A DNA stretch of 64,000 bases from Triparma columacea (Eukaryota > Sar > Bolidophyceae > Parmales > Triparmaceae): positions 4,529 to 68,528 of the forward strand of contig BRYA01001055.1 of the NCBI GenBank assembly GCA_030267965.1, read 5' to 3'. Position numbers and translations under genes: made by a program. The notes beneath the pieces were generated by a model. It did no database searches. It saw only the letters and a program-made list of their open reading frames with translations, and had not been told where the DNA came from. Positions 10,729-20,760 of the stretch are shown here, piece by piece. Each line of letters begins with the position of its first letter. Positions within the stretch are counted from its first letter, which is position 1.

Positions 10729-12503
10729 TCACTTCCTCATGGTAAGGAACGGCATCGCTGCCTCGAACAAATTAAGGTCGGGGTCCATAGTCCTCCCCAC
10801 CCCCTCCAGTACAATCGTGCTCAGCACGACGTTCGCCATCTTCGGTTCAAGCATAACCCCGTGTCTCCTGCACGCCGATAGTACCTCCCCTAACAGCGCT
10901 CCTATCTTAACTCCCCCTAACGTAAGGCCCGACTTACGGAGGTCGTGAAACCTGTTAACGATCCCTTCAATTTCTTTCGCGAACGCCTCCCTGTCCTTGC
11001 ATTTTTCCACCCGTGCTCTATCCACAATCATAAGTCCAGCCTCCCTCCCCCTGTTCATAACAACGGCCCCAAAAAGGTCCCTCAAGTTACTCCTATCCTC
11101 CTCCCCTAAACTCGCCGCAATCCCAGCATCTAGTATGGTCAGTGTACCATCCTTGCTAACGAGTATATTCCCTGGGTGTAGATCGCAGTGTATTAAGTTA
11201 TGCACGAAAACCATCCTTAAAAACACCGTTATCAAAGGCACCGCCAGCCTCCTCCTCTCCTCTACATCCTTCTTGAAGCTCTTCTTAATGCTCTCCCCTT
11301 CCTCCAACGTTTCGATCAGCACCCTTTTCCCCGCTTTTAATACCTTTGGAAACCTGACGTAATCGCAACCGTGAAAATCCCTATTGAACACATCCAGGTT
11401 CCTAGCCTCGTTCCTCAAGTCCATCTGTTTCTTCATGGCTACGCTGAATTCATTCACAGCATCTGGTAATGCCCACCATTCAAACCCTGCCCACGTCCCA
11501 ACTCTTTCAACCGTTTTCGCGATTGCCGTTAGGAGGTCTAAATCAAGGTGAACGGATGATGACACGGAGGGGTGAAGGACCTTTACGGCGCAGGGGGTAC
11601 CGTGGTAGGTGCAGGAGTATACTTGGGCGACACAACCGGTACCGAGAATCGGACTGCTGGGGTTTATACTAAGGAGATTGAGAGAGAGGAAGAGAGAAAG
11701 AATGGAGAGATAGAGAGAGAGCGAGATACGAAAATGGTGGGAGGGGTGTGATGAGTATGTGTTTAAAAACCCTCCTTTCTACACTCCTTCATTCTCCCTC
11801 CCCTCCTCCCTCCTCCCTCCTCCCTCCCTTCTTACCTAAGTCCCTCCTCCCCCATTAGTTCCTCATCTTCAAGTATCCTCTTAGTATCATCCCAACAATG
11901 TCTAACCCCATCATCATGCAGTCTCCCTAACTTATCACAAAGATACCCCGGGAATAAATCACCCCTTGTAGCAGCCCATTGCGCCAGCTTTATAAAAGCA
12001 GGTCCTAGTCTACTTACGGTGGTGTCGAGGTAGGATACGGTGAGAGAGAGGAGAGATGGGTGGAGGTAGGTTGAGAGGGAGAGGATTGGGAGGGGGGATA
12101 AGTATAGAAATATACGAAGGAGACGGAGGATACGACGGAGGGTGAGACTTAGGGTATGACGGAGGTTACGGAGCTTATGGAGAAGGGAAGTGGGGGGAGA
12201 AGGGAGTATGGGGGAAGGCGGGGGAGGGAGTGATGTGGTGGTGGATTGATTGGAACATTGTGTAGGTGATTGTGGTAGGATCGGTAGGATTGTTGGGAGG
12301 AGGTAAATTAATGGGGTTTTTAGAAGGTATTTAAGTTGAGATTTGTGGCGTATGGTGTTGTTGATTGTATTATAAGGGGTTAGTGTGTAGTTATAACGTA
12401 TTGATGCTTTTGTTGAGAATTTAATTGGTGATTTAGTGGATGGTCTTTTTATCCCTTTGTATAATATCTCTTTATATATACCTTTATTGGCAATACGAAG
12501 CAT
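10729..12503 (-). CDS. ABC1/ADCK (UbiB) atypical kinase, ADCK2-like
   Basis: Exons 12503-11836 and 11668-10729 join in frame to 535 aa. The first ~130 residues are basic and S/T-rich with hydrophobic patches, like a mitochondrial leader with a membrane segment. Then come FIKLAQWAATRGDLFP (the family's KxGQ-type helix), a GTGCVAQVYS nucleotide loop and AVKVLHP (Lys), HCDLHPGNILV (catalytic loop) and LDAGIAASL (the DFG-like metal site, here LDAG). GCVAQVY in place of the usual A-rich loop, and KLAQWAATR, resemble ADCK2. The family supports coenzyme Q metabolism in mitochondria or plastids. The 167-bp intron is rich in GA/CT repeats. Confidence 0.85.
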
Positions 12504-13084
12504 ATTTGGGTGTGTGTGTTGTTAATAGGCGACAATTTGAGTCAATAAAAGGAATTGGAAAGGGAATTGGAAGAGAATATCCCCTAAGATTGCCTTTTGT
12601 TAGAACTCTCTGTTTTGGCAAATTAAATCTCATCGAAATACAGGTAAGACGGGACAACAATGACTATAATTACCCTTGTTGAGGCTTTGAACAGTTGTTA
12701 TTTGTCGTATCGTTGATTTTTATCTCCTATTCACGTCCAAGTTCAAGTTATTTCACCTCTTCAATCGTGGTCGAGACTGAGTGTTCATTGGGTTTGGATT
12801 ATTCCTCTCATAGACGATATAATACTACTTTCGGCCATATTTACGATCCTATTAGTATCATATTGGGGTTTATATGGGGTAGATAACACACAATTACGTA
12901 TCCTTGAGGGTCTCACCATCCCTCTCCCTTGTTCTTACTCCATCACACCACACTAACCCTCCCGATTCCCGTCAATAATGTAGGAACTCGCAGATAATCA
13001 GTTTCAAATAGTTTGAGCTTTCAACTGTTACCGAAAAGTAGGGTGAAAAGATCCTCTCAATCCCTGGACTCTCCCCTTCCCAAA
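12504..13084. other. Divergent intergenic region; 5' part of a tandem duplication
   Basis: From about 12625 this is the 5' flank of LRR gene 1 and is repeated, with about 85-90% identity by eye, at about 14783-15230. It includes a shared block around GACGATATAATACTACTTTC. No gene recognised. Confidence 0.7.
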
Positions 13085-14650
13085 ATGCCCCAAACAGCAG
13101 TATACTATGGCACAGACGAGACAGGGAGCTTCAGAGACAATCGTGAACTCACAGAAGTGACTTTTGCATACGGATTGACGAAGATTGCCGATGAAACCTT
13201 CATGGACTGCTCCTCCCTCGCAGCCATTACCATCCCAGACGGAGTGACAAAGATTGGCGAAGACGCCTTCAGAGGATGCTCCTCCCTCATGGCCATCACG
13301 ATTCCAGACGGAGTGAAGACGATAAGTGAGGGCGCCTTCTGCGAATGCTCCTCCCTCACAGCCATCACAATCCCAGACGGAGTAACGAAGATTGGCGAAC
13401 ATACCTTCGACGAATGCTCCTCCCTCATGGCCATCACCATCCCAGACGGAGTGACAATGATTGGCGATTGCGCCTTCCAAGACTGCTCCTCCCTCACAGC
13501 CATTACTATCCCAGACGGAGTGATAAAGATTGGCGAAGACGCCTTCAGAGGATGCTCCTCCCTCACGGACATCACCATCCCGGAAGGAGTGACGATAATT
13601 CGCGAGGGCGCCTTCGCAAGATGCTCCTCCCTCACGGCCATCACCATCCCAGACAGAGTGACGACGATTGACGATGAAGCCTTCATTGAATGCTCCTCCC
13701 TCACGGCCATCACCATCCCGGAGGGAGTGACGGAGATTGGGGAGGGCGCCTTCCAAGACTGCTCCTCCCTCACGGCCATCACCATCCCTGACGGAGTGAC
13801 AACGATTGGCGAAGGTGCCTTCCAAGACTGCTCCTCCCTCACCGCCATCAACATCCCAATTGGAGTGACGACGATTGGCAAGAGCGCCTTCCACGGATGC
13901 TCCTCCCTCACGGCCATCACAATCCCAGACGGAGTGACGAAGATTGGCGAATGTGCCTTCGACGGATGCTCCTCCCTCACGGCCATCACCATCCCGGAAG
14001 GAGTGACGACGATTAGCAAAAGCGCCTTCAACGGATGCTCCTCCCTCACGGCCATCACCATCCCAGATGGAGTGACAACAATTGGCTATTGCGCCTTCTA
14101 CGAATGCTCCTCCCTCACGGCCATCGCCATCCCGGACGGAGTGACGACAATTTGCGAGAGCGCATTTGACAGATGCTCCTCCCTTACGGCCATCACCATC
14201 CCGGACGGAGTGACCATGATTGACAAAGAAGCCTTCAGAGGATGCTCCTCTCTCACGGCCATCACCATCCCGGAGGGAGTGACAATGATTGGCGATGAAG
14301 CCTTCAGAGATTGCGTAGCCCTGGCGAAACTCAGTCTATCTCCTGCTGTCTCCATCGGTGAAGACTCTTTCGCGGACTGCACTGCCCTAATCGCTGCCGC
14401 TGCTGATAAAAACATGCCGACTGTCTCGGACCTCCTCCATTACAGGTGGCACCGCAATATTGCTGTTATCGAACGCGTCAACGCTCTGCTTTGCCTCAAG
14501 GGAACCTGGGATCACGTGGAGAATCCACCAAGGAGATCGGCTAGGAAGCGGAAGCGAACTGACGGAGTTGAAGCCCCAGCGCTGAGGGTAACTGAGGCAC
14601 GTGAGAAGATCCCGAAAGTTTTGTGGAGAGTTATTCTGGAGTTTCTGTAA
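13085..14650 (+). CDS. BspA-type leucine-rich repeat (LRR_5) protein 1
   Basis: Single exon, 521 aa from the ATG at 13085 (MPQTAVYYG); the frame is open further upstream without ATG. It holds about 18 units of a 23-residue repeat, consensus CSSLTAITIPDGVTTIGEGAF, the TpLRR/BspA type that folds as a right-handed solenoid for protein binding. A C-terminal ~90-residue domain without repeats (VIERVNALLCLKGTWDH ... WRVILEFL) is shared with the two other copies in this window. No signal peptide is visible, so it is probably cytosolic or nuclear. The 69-bp units are nearly identical at DNA level, a sign of recent amplification or gene conversion. It forms a tandem pair with the next gene. Confidence 0.9.
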   Translation: MPQTAVYYGTDETGSFRDNRELTEVTFAYGLTKIADETFMDCSSLAAITIPDGVTKIGEDAFRGCSSLMAITIPDGVKTISEGAFCECSSLTAITIPDGVTKIGEHTFDECSSLMAITIPDGVTMIGDCAFQDCSSLTAITIPDGVIKIGEDAFRGCSSLTDITIPEGVTIIREGAFARCSSLTAITIPDRVTTIDDEAFIECSSLTAITIPEGVTEIGEGAFQDCSSLTAITIPDGVTTIGEGAFQDCSSLTAINIPIGVTTIGKSAFHGCSSLTAITIPDGVTKIGECAFDGCSSLTAITIPEGVTTISKSAFNGCSSLTAITIPDGVTTIGYCAFYECSSLTAIAIPDGVTTICESAFDRCSSLTAITIPDGVTMIDKEAFRGCSSLTAITIPEGVTMIGDEAFRDCVALAKLSLSPAVSIGEDSFADCTALIAAAADKNMPTVSDLLHYRWHRNIAVIERVNALLCLKGTWDHVENPPRRSARKRKRTDGVEAPALRVTEAREKIPKVLWRVILEFL

Positions 14651-15233
14651 CTACTCTTTGTTGTTCAAACAATCGGATCATAATACTAGATGATTATACT
14701 TACATGTTCAATCAATTGTTTATCTGATCTGATCTGATCTAAGATCTGAGATTGGACTGAGACCAATCTGTTATGACAAAAGAAAATCTTAATCGAAATA
14801 AAGGTAAGGCGGGACAACAATGACAATAATAACCCTTGTTAAGCTTCCACCAGTTGTAATGTGTCCTATTGTTGATTTGTTATCTCCTATTCACGTCCAA
14901 GTTCAAGTTATTTCCCCTCCAATCACGATCGAGACTGAGTATTCTTTGGGTTTTGGATTATTCGTCTCATAGACGATATAATACTACTTTCGGCCATATT
15001 TACGATGTTATTGTATCATATTGGGATTACTATCGGGCAGAGAACCACCATTGATGCCGCAACGACGCTTTCCTTGAAGGTCTCACAATCCCTCTCCCTC
15101 GTTCTTTGTCAATCACACCACACTAACCCTCCTGATTCGTGTCAATAGTGTAGAAATTCTTTGAGGGTTTAAACTGTTCACGAAAAGACGGGTTCAAAGA
15201 TCCATTCAACCCCGGGACTCTCCCTTCCCCAAA
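14651..15233. other. Spacer between the duplicated LRR genes
   Basis: It consists of the 3' flank of LRR gene 1 (to about 14740, with a short GATCT-rich tandem repeat at about 14723-14750) and the repeated 5' flank of LRR gene 2. No other gene seen. Confidence 0.7.
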
Positions 15234-16859
15234 ATGCCCCAAACAGCAGTATACTCTGGCACAGGGAACTTCAGACACGATACTGAACTCACAGAAGTAA
15301 CTTTTGCACAAGGAGTGACGTCGATTGCCGATGAAACCTTCTACGGATGCTCCTCCCTCATGGCCATCACAATCCCAGACGGAGTGACGAAGATTGGCGA
15401 ATATGCCTTCGACGGATGCTCCTCCCTCACAGCCATCACCATCCCAGACGGAGTGACGACGATTGGCAGTTACGCCTTTAGAGGATGCTCCTCCCTCACG
15501 GCCATCACAATACCGGACGGAGTGACAACGATTGGCGCTGACGCCTTCTACGAATGCTCCTCCCTCACGGCCATCACCATCCCAGACGGAGTGACAATGA
15601 TTGGCGATCATGCCTTCTTCAGATGCTCCTCCCTCACGGCCATCACCATCCTGGACGGAGTGACGATGATTGGCAGAAGCGCCTTCTTCGGATGCTCCTC
15701 CCTCACGGCCATCAACATCCCGAAATCAGTGACGACGATTAGCACGGATGCCTTTGATGGATGCTCCTCCCTCACGGCCATCACAATCCCGGACGGAGTG
15801 ACGTCGATTGGCGACTGGGCCTTCAGGGGATGCTCCTCCCTCACGGCCATCAACATCCCGAACTCAGTGACGACAATTGGCGGGGGCGCCTTCTTGTTCT
15901 GCTCCTCCCTCACGGCCATTACCATCCCGGACTTAGTAACGAAGATTAGCAGAAGCACCTTCGTCGGATGCTCCTCCCTATCGGCCATCACCATCCCGGA
16001 CGGTATGACAACAATTGGCTTTTCCGCCTTCTCTGGATGCTCCTCCCTCACGGCCATCACCATCCCAGACGGAGTTACGACAATTGGCGATCAAGCCTTC
16101 GAAGACTGCTCCTCCCTCACGGCCATCACAATCCCGGACTCTGTGACAAAGATTGGCAATGGCGCCTTCTACGAATGCTCCTCCCTCACGGTCATCACCA
16201 TCCCGGACGGAGTGACGACAATTGGCGAGAGCACCTTCTACGAATGCTCCTCCCTCACGGCCATCACCATCCCGGACGGAGTGACTACAATTGGCGATGG
16301 CGCCTTCATAAGATGCTCCGCCCTCACGGCCATCACCATCCCGGACGGAGTGACAAGGATTAGCGAAAACGCCTTCTACGGATGCTCCTCCTTCACGGCC
16401 ATCACCATTCCGGACTCAGTGACAACGATTGGCTATAACGCCTTCTACGGATGCTCTTCCCTCACGGCCATCACCATCCCGGACTCAGTGACGATGATTG
16501 GCCATTCCACCTTCAATGGATGCTCCGCCCTGACGAAGCTCATTCTATCTCCTGCCGTTTCCATCGTTGAAAACTGCTTCTCGAACTGCACTGCCCTAAT
16601 CGCTGCCGCTGCTGATCAAAATATGTCGACCGTCGAGGACCTCCTCCATTACAGGTGGCACCGCAATGTCGCTGTGATCGAACGCGTCAACGCTCTGCTG
16701 TGCCTCAAGGGAACCTGGGATCACGTGGAGAATCAACCCAGCGGACCGGATCGTCTGGAGCAAATGGACGGAGTTGAAGCCTTAGCGGCGCTAAGGATAA
16801 CCCCGGCACGTGAGAAGATCCCGAAACATTTGTGGAGAGTAATTCTGGAGTTTCTGTAA
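15234..16859 (+). CDS. BspA-type leucine-rich repeat (LRR_5) protein 2
   Basis: Single exon, 541 aa from the ATG at 15234 (MPQTAVYSGTG). It has about 19 23-residue units, one more than its tandem neighbour, and the same C-terminal domain ending in HLWRVILEFL. The last repeats degrade to CSALTKL and CTALIAA forms, like those of the neighbour. Differences between the two copies lie mostly in repeat number and in the residues just before each CSSL, while the repeat core is nearly constant. The role is presumed protein binding; no enzyme domain is present. Confidence 0.9.
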   Translation: MPQTAVYSGTGNFRHDTELTEVTFAQGVTSIADETFYGCSSLMAITIPDGVTKIGEYAFDGCSSLTAITIPDGVTTIGSYAFRGCSSLTAITIPDGVTTIGADAFYECSSLTAITIPDGVTMIGDHAFFRCSSLTAITILDGVTMIGRSAFFGCSSLTAINIPKSVTTISTDAFDGCSSLTAITIPDGVTSIGDWAFRGCSSLTAINIPNSVTTIGGGAFLFCSSLTAITIPDLVTKISRSTFVGCSSLSAITIPDGMTTIGFSAFSGCSSLTAITIPDGVTTIGDQAFEDCSSLTAITIPDSVTKIGNGAFYECSSLTVITIPDGVTTIGESTFYECSSLTAITIPDGVTTIGDGAFIRCSALTAITIPDGVTRISENAFYGCSSFTAITIPDSVTTIGYNAFYGCSSLTAITIPDSVTMIGHSTFNGCSALTKLILSPAVSIVENCFSNCTALIAAAADQNMSTVEDLLHYRWHRNVAVIERVNALLCLKGTWDHVENQPSGPDRLEQMDGVEALAALRITPAREKIPKHLWRVILEFL

Positions 16860-17097
16860 CTAATCTTTGTTGTTCAAACAATCGGATCATATTACTAGAT
16901 GATTATACTTACATGTTCAATCAATCATTCAATTGTTTTATCTAATCTGATATATATTCTTGGGGTTGCCTTGCAAATGGGCGAAGGGGAAAGGACGCGA
17001 CAAGAGGAATTGGAATTGGTTGTAAAGTAGACCTGCTTTTGCACAAAAACTAGGAAAATCCCTACGAAAACCAAATTAAGGGGGGCAGGCTAAGATA

Positions 17098-18126
17098 TTA
17101 AATCTCGACAACAACGGTGCTGACGAGATCCCTCTGCTTGACGAGCTGAGGTTCCGCTGTCAACCCCGCAGCCTTGAAAAGCGCGGAGTATTCTTGAAAG
17201 GTGCGCTCCCGTGCCCCCGTGGGGTTCGCCGCCATCATGTTGATGTCCATGAGGCGCTTGTTCATCTCCATTGCGGGTCCGTCGACGTTGAGGATGAAAT
17301 CTGTCGAGACGATCACCGCCCCCTCCTTCGCGACCGCGTTGATGTTCTTGATGATTTTCACGCAGGTCTCGTCGTCCCAATCGTGGAGGATGAACTTCAT
17401 GTAGAACGCGTCGCAATCGGAGAGCTTCGCCGGCAGGCTCTCGAGGAAGCTCCCGCCGATGGCCTTGACGCGCTGAGACAGACCCATCTCCTCAAGGTTC
17501 GCTTCGGCTGACTTTGCGACGATGGGTACGTCGAAGACGACCCCGTTGAGCTCGGGGTAGTGCTGCGCCATGGCCCCAACCATGTGGCCCTTGGAACCCC
17601 CGATGTCGCACACAGTGGACGACGGGGTGGGGGGAGCCCAGTCCACCAACAAGCTTCCTGCAATCTCGTGCGAGAAGGCCCTCATGGCATTGTCAAACTG
17701 TGACATCTTGCCCCTATTGCCCTTCTTCGAGTGCCATGACCAGAATTCCTCTCCGAATTCCTCCTTGAATCCGCTCACGCCGCTCTCGAGGGACGCCGTT
17801 CCCACCTTTCTCCACGCGTCTCTAGTCTCCTCATTCAGCATGAGAACGACTGAGCGCAGCGACGCTGGGTGATCCGAGCGGATCATGTCCCCCGCGGGAG
17901 TCAGAGAGAAGGACCCTTCGCCCTGCCTTGTCAGCAGCTTGATCCCCTCCCCAGCGAGCATCATCCTGCACGCGAAATCTTCGTCCAGCGAGAGCCCCGA
18001 CGCGACCTCCTTGCACGAAACCCCTACACCTTCGGCACCAGCCTTTCCGACAGCGTCAAAGATCCCCATCTTCGTGAGGGAGTAAGTCACCTCGGACTGC
18101 CAGTAAGCAGTGGCGAGACTCTTCAC
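17098..18126 (-). CDS. SAM-dependent O-methyltransferase (COMT/HIOMT family), 5' end unclear
   Basis: The frame from 18126 to 17098 encodes 342 residues. An N-terminal winged-helix dimerisation part (ATAYWQSEVTYSLTKMGIFD) is followed by the methyltransferase fold: VCDIGGSKGHMVGAM is the SAM-binding glycine loop, FDVPIVAK the next strand, and KFILHDWDDE holds the catalytic His of plant-type O-methyltransferases. It would methylate a hydroxyl of a small aromatic or similar acceptor. The coding frame continues upstream (NAEAAAWATRPPSVQVKS, to about 18230) but meets a TGA before any in-frame ATG. The only nearby ATG (18170) is in another frame. A CAG just before 18126 could be a splice acceptor, yet the upstream reading looks genuinely coding. 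Confidence 0.8.
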   Translation of the reverse strand: MKSLATAYWQSEVTYSLTKMGIFDAVGKAGAEGVGVSCKEVASGLSLDEDFACRMMLAGEGIKLLTRQGEGSFSLTPAGDMIRSDHPASLRSVVLMLNEETRDAWRKVGTASLESGVSGFKEEFGEEFWSWHSKKGNRGKMSQFDNAMRAFSHEIAGSLLVDWAPPTPSSTVCDIGGSKGHMVGAMAQHYPELNGVVFDVPIVAKSAEANLEEMGLSQRVKAIGGSFLESLPAKLSDCDAFYMKFILHDWDDETCVKIIKNINAVAKEGAVIVSTDFILNVDGPAMEMNKRLMDINMMAANPTGARERTFQEYSALFKAAGLTAEPQLVKQRDLVSTVVVEI

Positions 18127-18238
18127 CTGAACGGAAGGGGGGCGAGTTGCCCACGCAGCGGCCTCTGCATTTTGGGGTGTGTTCGTGTATATGGGGTGAG
18201 ATTTGAGTTGTGGGGTGGCCTCTCAAACGAGCGAAAGA

Positions 18239-18255
18239 TTTTATAGTCTCACCGA
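18239..18255 (-). promoter_or_regulatory. TATA-type core promoter of the O-methyltransferase gene
   Basis: Minus-strand word TCGGTGAGACTATAAAA, one base different from the word at 4194-4210. It sits 113 bp above the first codon of the methyltransferase frame, the same spacing as at the other gene. Confidence 0.5.
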
Positions 18256-18852
18256 AAAATTCATTCAAGGCGATTGCCACTCTAAATATCGGCCACTGGG
18301 AGAGAGAACAGCGAATATGAAGGTGAGTGATGATGTGAGGTCAACGGTTAAGTCAATTTCTCGACACAAAGTTAATCACTGTGGCCACCGTAGAAAAACA
18401 ACCGAAAACGGTGATTGAAAACGGTGATAAAACAACACTCGACAAAAACGACGACCAACTTACCGGAGGCAATTGGCCTATGAGCGAGGAGGGAGGCACG
18501 ACAGGAGGGGTGATTCCTGTAGGCGAAGTCCCTACGAGATATGCGATGGCGCATGCGACGAGAGAACCAAAGAAGAGAGCGAATTTCATTATTCTTTTAA
18601 ACTCTTTGTGTGTTCAATCAAAGTTCAAGCAAAAAAATTGGGGAATTCGAGTCTCTCCTCTTTTCTCCTCCCTTTCCATTGACGTGTCCTCAATTCAATT
18701 TGCACTCAAGTGAGCAATGTCGGAGAATGAGAAAGAAGAAGAAAAGAGCGAAAGGACGTCACAAAAGAGGAGAAAAAGGTGGTGAAAAGGAGGAAAGGAA
18801 AAGCCCAATAAATCCCAACCGAACAAATAATGTGCCAAAATTTCCCACACTT
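18256..18852. other. Divergent intergenic region
   Basis: Upstream region shared by the O-methyltransferase (minus) and HisRS (plus) genes. The HisRS frame is open from 18610 with an ATG at 18727, so part may be coding if translation starts early. Confidence 0.5.
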
Positions 18853-20760
18853 ATGCTTCCTATTAACACGCGTATTTGTCAATTCTTTATTATAATGAGT
18901 ACATTCTTAACACGGGCAACAACATCATACCGTCCAATTACAACATTAAGTACATTGAAAACATTTAATTCCAACAATAAGAAACATCACCCAACAAACT
19001 CCGACTCATGCCAACAATTTCATCCAATATCTCACGCTAAATGCAACAAAATTACATATACTGATATATCCATTACATCTACGACATCTGATCACTATAT
19101 GAATGCGTATATACCTCCAATTACATCAAAAAGATCACCATCACACGGACCACAATCACACAGACTCAGCACAGCCACCAGGCTAATGAGCACCAGGCTG
19201 ATGAGCACCAGGCTAATGAGCACCAGCAGTAACGACACGGGGGGAGGGGGGAGGAGAAGCGCTGAAGTTGTGAGGAGAGGGAAGGAGGAGGAAGGAGGAG
19301 AAGGGAAGAAGGTCAAGGTGGAGAAGGTGAGGACAACGTTGGGAGGAACTACGTTGGGAGGAGGAGGGGGCGGGATGGGGGCAGCCATAAAAACGATCGC
19401 CTCTAAAAACATCCCCTCAAAAGAACCATCTCCTCAAAAGAACCATCTCCTCAACTCTCTCTCACCCACACACCCCCTCCCTCCCCCAAACCCAACCTTT
19501 AAGTTGGACGTAAAGCCCCCGAAAGGAACGCGTGATTTCCCTCCTTCCTTATCCCGTCAACAAACCTGGTTATTCTCCCATTTCCACGCCGTCTCAAAGT
19601 CCTACGGTTTCTCCCATTACGATTCCCCCATCCTCGAGTCCACTTCCCTCTACACCCGTAAGGCCGGTGAGGAGGTAACCGAGCAGTTATACTCCTTCCT
19701 CGACAAGGGTGGTCGCCCCGTATCCCTCCGTCCTGAAATGACACCATCATTAGCAAGAATGGTAATGGGGTTAAAACCAACACTACCGATAAAATGGTAC
19801 TCCATACCACAGTGCTGGAGATACGAGAGGAGCACGAGAGGGAGGAGGAGGGAACACTACCAGTGGAACGTCGACATATGGGGAGTCGAGGGTGAGGCTG
19901 CTGAGGCCGAGGTACTCGCTGGTATGGTTGACTTAATGAGGAGTGTAGGACTAACGAGTGACGATGTCGGGATCAAGATTAACTCGAGAGCTGTGCTTAG
20001 GGAGGTTACTGAGAAGATGGGTATTGGGGGTGACAAGTTCGCGAGCGTCTGCGTGCTCGTTGATAAACTTGAGAAGGTACCTATCGAGGCTATCGAGGGT
20101 GACCTAAAGGACCTAGGTATAGGCAGGGAGGTCGTGGAAGAACTACTCACGGTACTTGGTAGCAAAACCATAGACGACCTAGCCGAGCACGTGGGGGAGG
20201 AATCCGAGGCCGTCAGGGACCTACGTTCCCTCCTCCGTCTCCTTGACTTCCACGGTGTAAGTGACTGGATGGTGTTTGACGCAAGCGTCGTTAGGGGACT
20301 CAGCTACTACACGGGGGTGGTGTTCGAGGCGTTCGATAGGACGGGTAACCTTAGGGCTATCGCGGGGGGGGGGAGGTACGACGGGCTCGTGGAAACGTAC
20401 GGTGGTGAAAGGACTCCGGCGGTTGGGTTCGGATTCGGGGACGCTGTCATCGTAGAACTTCTAAAGGACAAGGGACTACTCCCGGACTTCGAGAGGGGTA
20501 CGGTCGACTACTGCGTAGCGGGGGTTGAGGGGCCAGAGGATGGGGAGGCTGTTAGGGCTGCTGGGATACTAAGGGGTAAGGGCATGTCGGTTGACCTTGT
20601 TCTTGAGAAGAGGAAAATGAAGTGGGTTTTCAAACACGCGGACAGGATCGGGGCGAGGAAGGTCGTTATTACGGGGGGGGAGGAGGGGGAAAGAGGGGAG
20701 TGCATTGTTAAGGACATGGATACTGGGGAACAGGTCGCCGTTAAGTTAGGGGAACTTTAA
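18853..20760 (+). CDS. HARS: Histidyl-tRNA synthetase with organelle-type N-terminal extension
   Basis: Class II synthetase that charges tRNA-His. From the ATG at 18853 it is 635 aa; an in-frame ATG also stands at 18727. The first ~220 residues are S/T/N-rich, low in acid, and contain TRLMSTRLMSTRLMST, coded by a 15-bp tandem repeat at 19177-19227; this resembles an organelle leader plus linker. The catalytic core starts at PPKGTRDF: motif 2 is SLRPEMTPSLARMV with QCWRYERSTRGRRREHYQW, the HisA box is VRGLSYYTGVVFEAF, the HisB region is GGGRYDGLVETYGG, and motif 3 is AVGFGFGDAV. A C-terminal anticodon-binding domain follows. Several in-frame Met codons could serve both organelle and cytosol forms. 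Single exon. Confidence 0.92.
   Translation: MLPINTRICQFFIIMSTFLTRATTSYRPITTLSTLKTFNSNNKKHHPTNSDSCQQFHPISHAKCNKITYTDISITSTTSDHYMNAYIPPITSKRSPSHGPQSHRLSTATRLMSTRLMSTRLMSTSSNDTGGGGRRSAEVVRRGKEEEGGEGKKVKVEKVRTTLGGTTLGGGGGGMGAAIKTIASKNIPSKEPSPQKNHLLNSLSPTHPLPPPNPTFKLDVKPPKGTRDFPPSLSRQQTWLFSHFHAVSKSYGFSHYDSPILESTSLYTRKAGEEVTEQLYSFLDKGGRPVSLRPEMTPSLARMVMGLKPTLPIKWYSIPQCWRYERSTRGRRREHYQWNVDIWGVEGEAAEAEVLAGMVDLMRSVGLTSDDVGIKINSRAVLREVTEKMGIGGDKFASVCVLVDKLEKVPIEAIEGDLKDLGIGREVVEELLTVLGSKTIDDLAEHVGEESEAVRDLRSLLRLLDFHGVSDWMVFDASVVRGLSYYTGVVFEAFDRTGNLRAIAGGGRYDGLVETYGGERTPAVGFGFGDAVIVELLKDKGLLPDFERGTVDYCVAGVEGPEDGEAVRAAGILRGKGMSVDLVLEKRKMKWVFKHADRIGARKVVITGGEEGERGECIVKDMDTGEQVAVKLGEL
19177..19227 (+). 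repeat. 15-bp tandem repeat inside the HisRS leader
   Basis: Three copies of CACCAGGCT(A/G)ATGAG plus a partial fourth, each coding T-R-L-M-S and each adding an in-frame ATG. Confidence 0.9.

Larger units (their letters stand above)
12625..16945 (+). repeat. Tandem duplication of a ~2.1 kb LRR gene unit
   Basis: Unit 1 is about 12625-14740 and unit 2 about 14783-16945. Each holds about 450 bp of matching 5' flank, one BspA-type LRR gene and a matching 3' flank (TTTGTTGTTCAAACAATCGG and the next ~50 bp). Boundaries were placed by eye. Confidence 0.85.

Noticed and set aside
13190..14300. Regular ~69-bp repeats that could suggest a repeat array of CRISPR type
   Set aside because: Repeats are directly adjacent, in frame and code a 23-residue LRR; there are no spacers.
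13028..14415. Long antisense open frames under LRR gene 1 (similar ones under 15123-16063 and 23483-24323)
   Set aside because: They arise because the 69-bp coding repeat lacks stop codons in other frames; the products are monotonous repeats (such as VTPSGMVMAVREEH) with no family.
18381..18713. 110-codon plus-strand frame upstream of HisRS
   Set aside because: No family, mixed composition and position in the divergent promoter region; the HisRS reading overlaps it in another frame.
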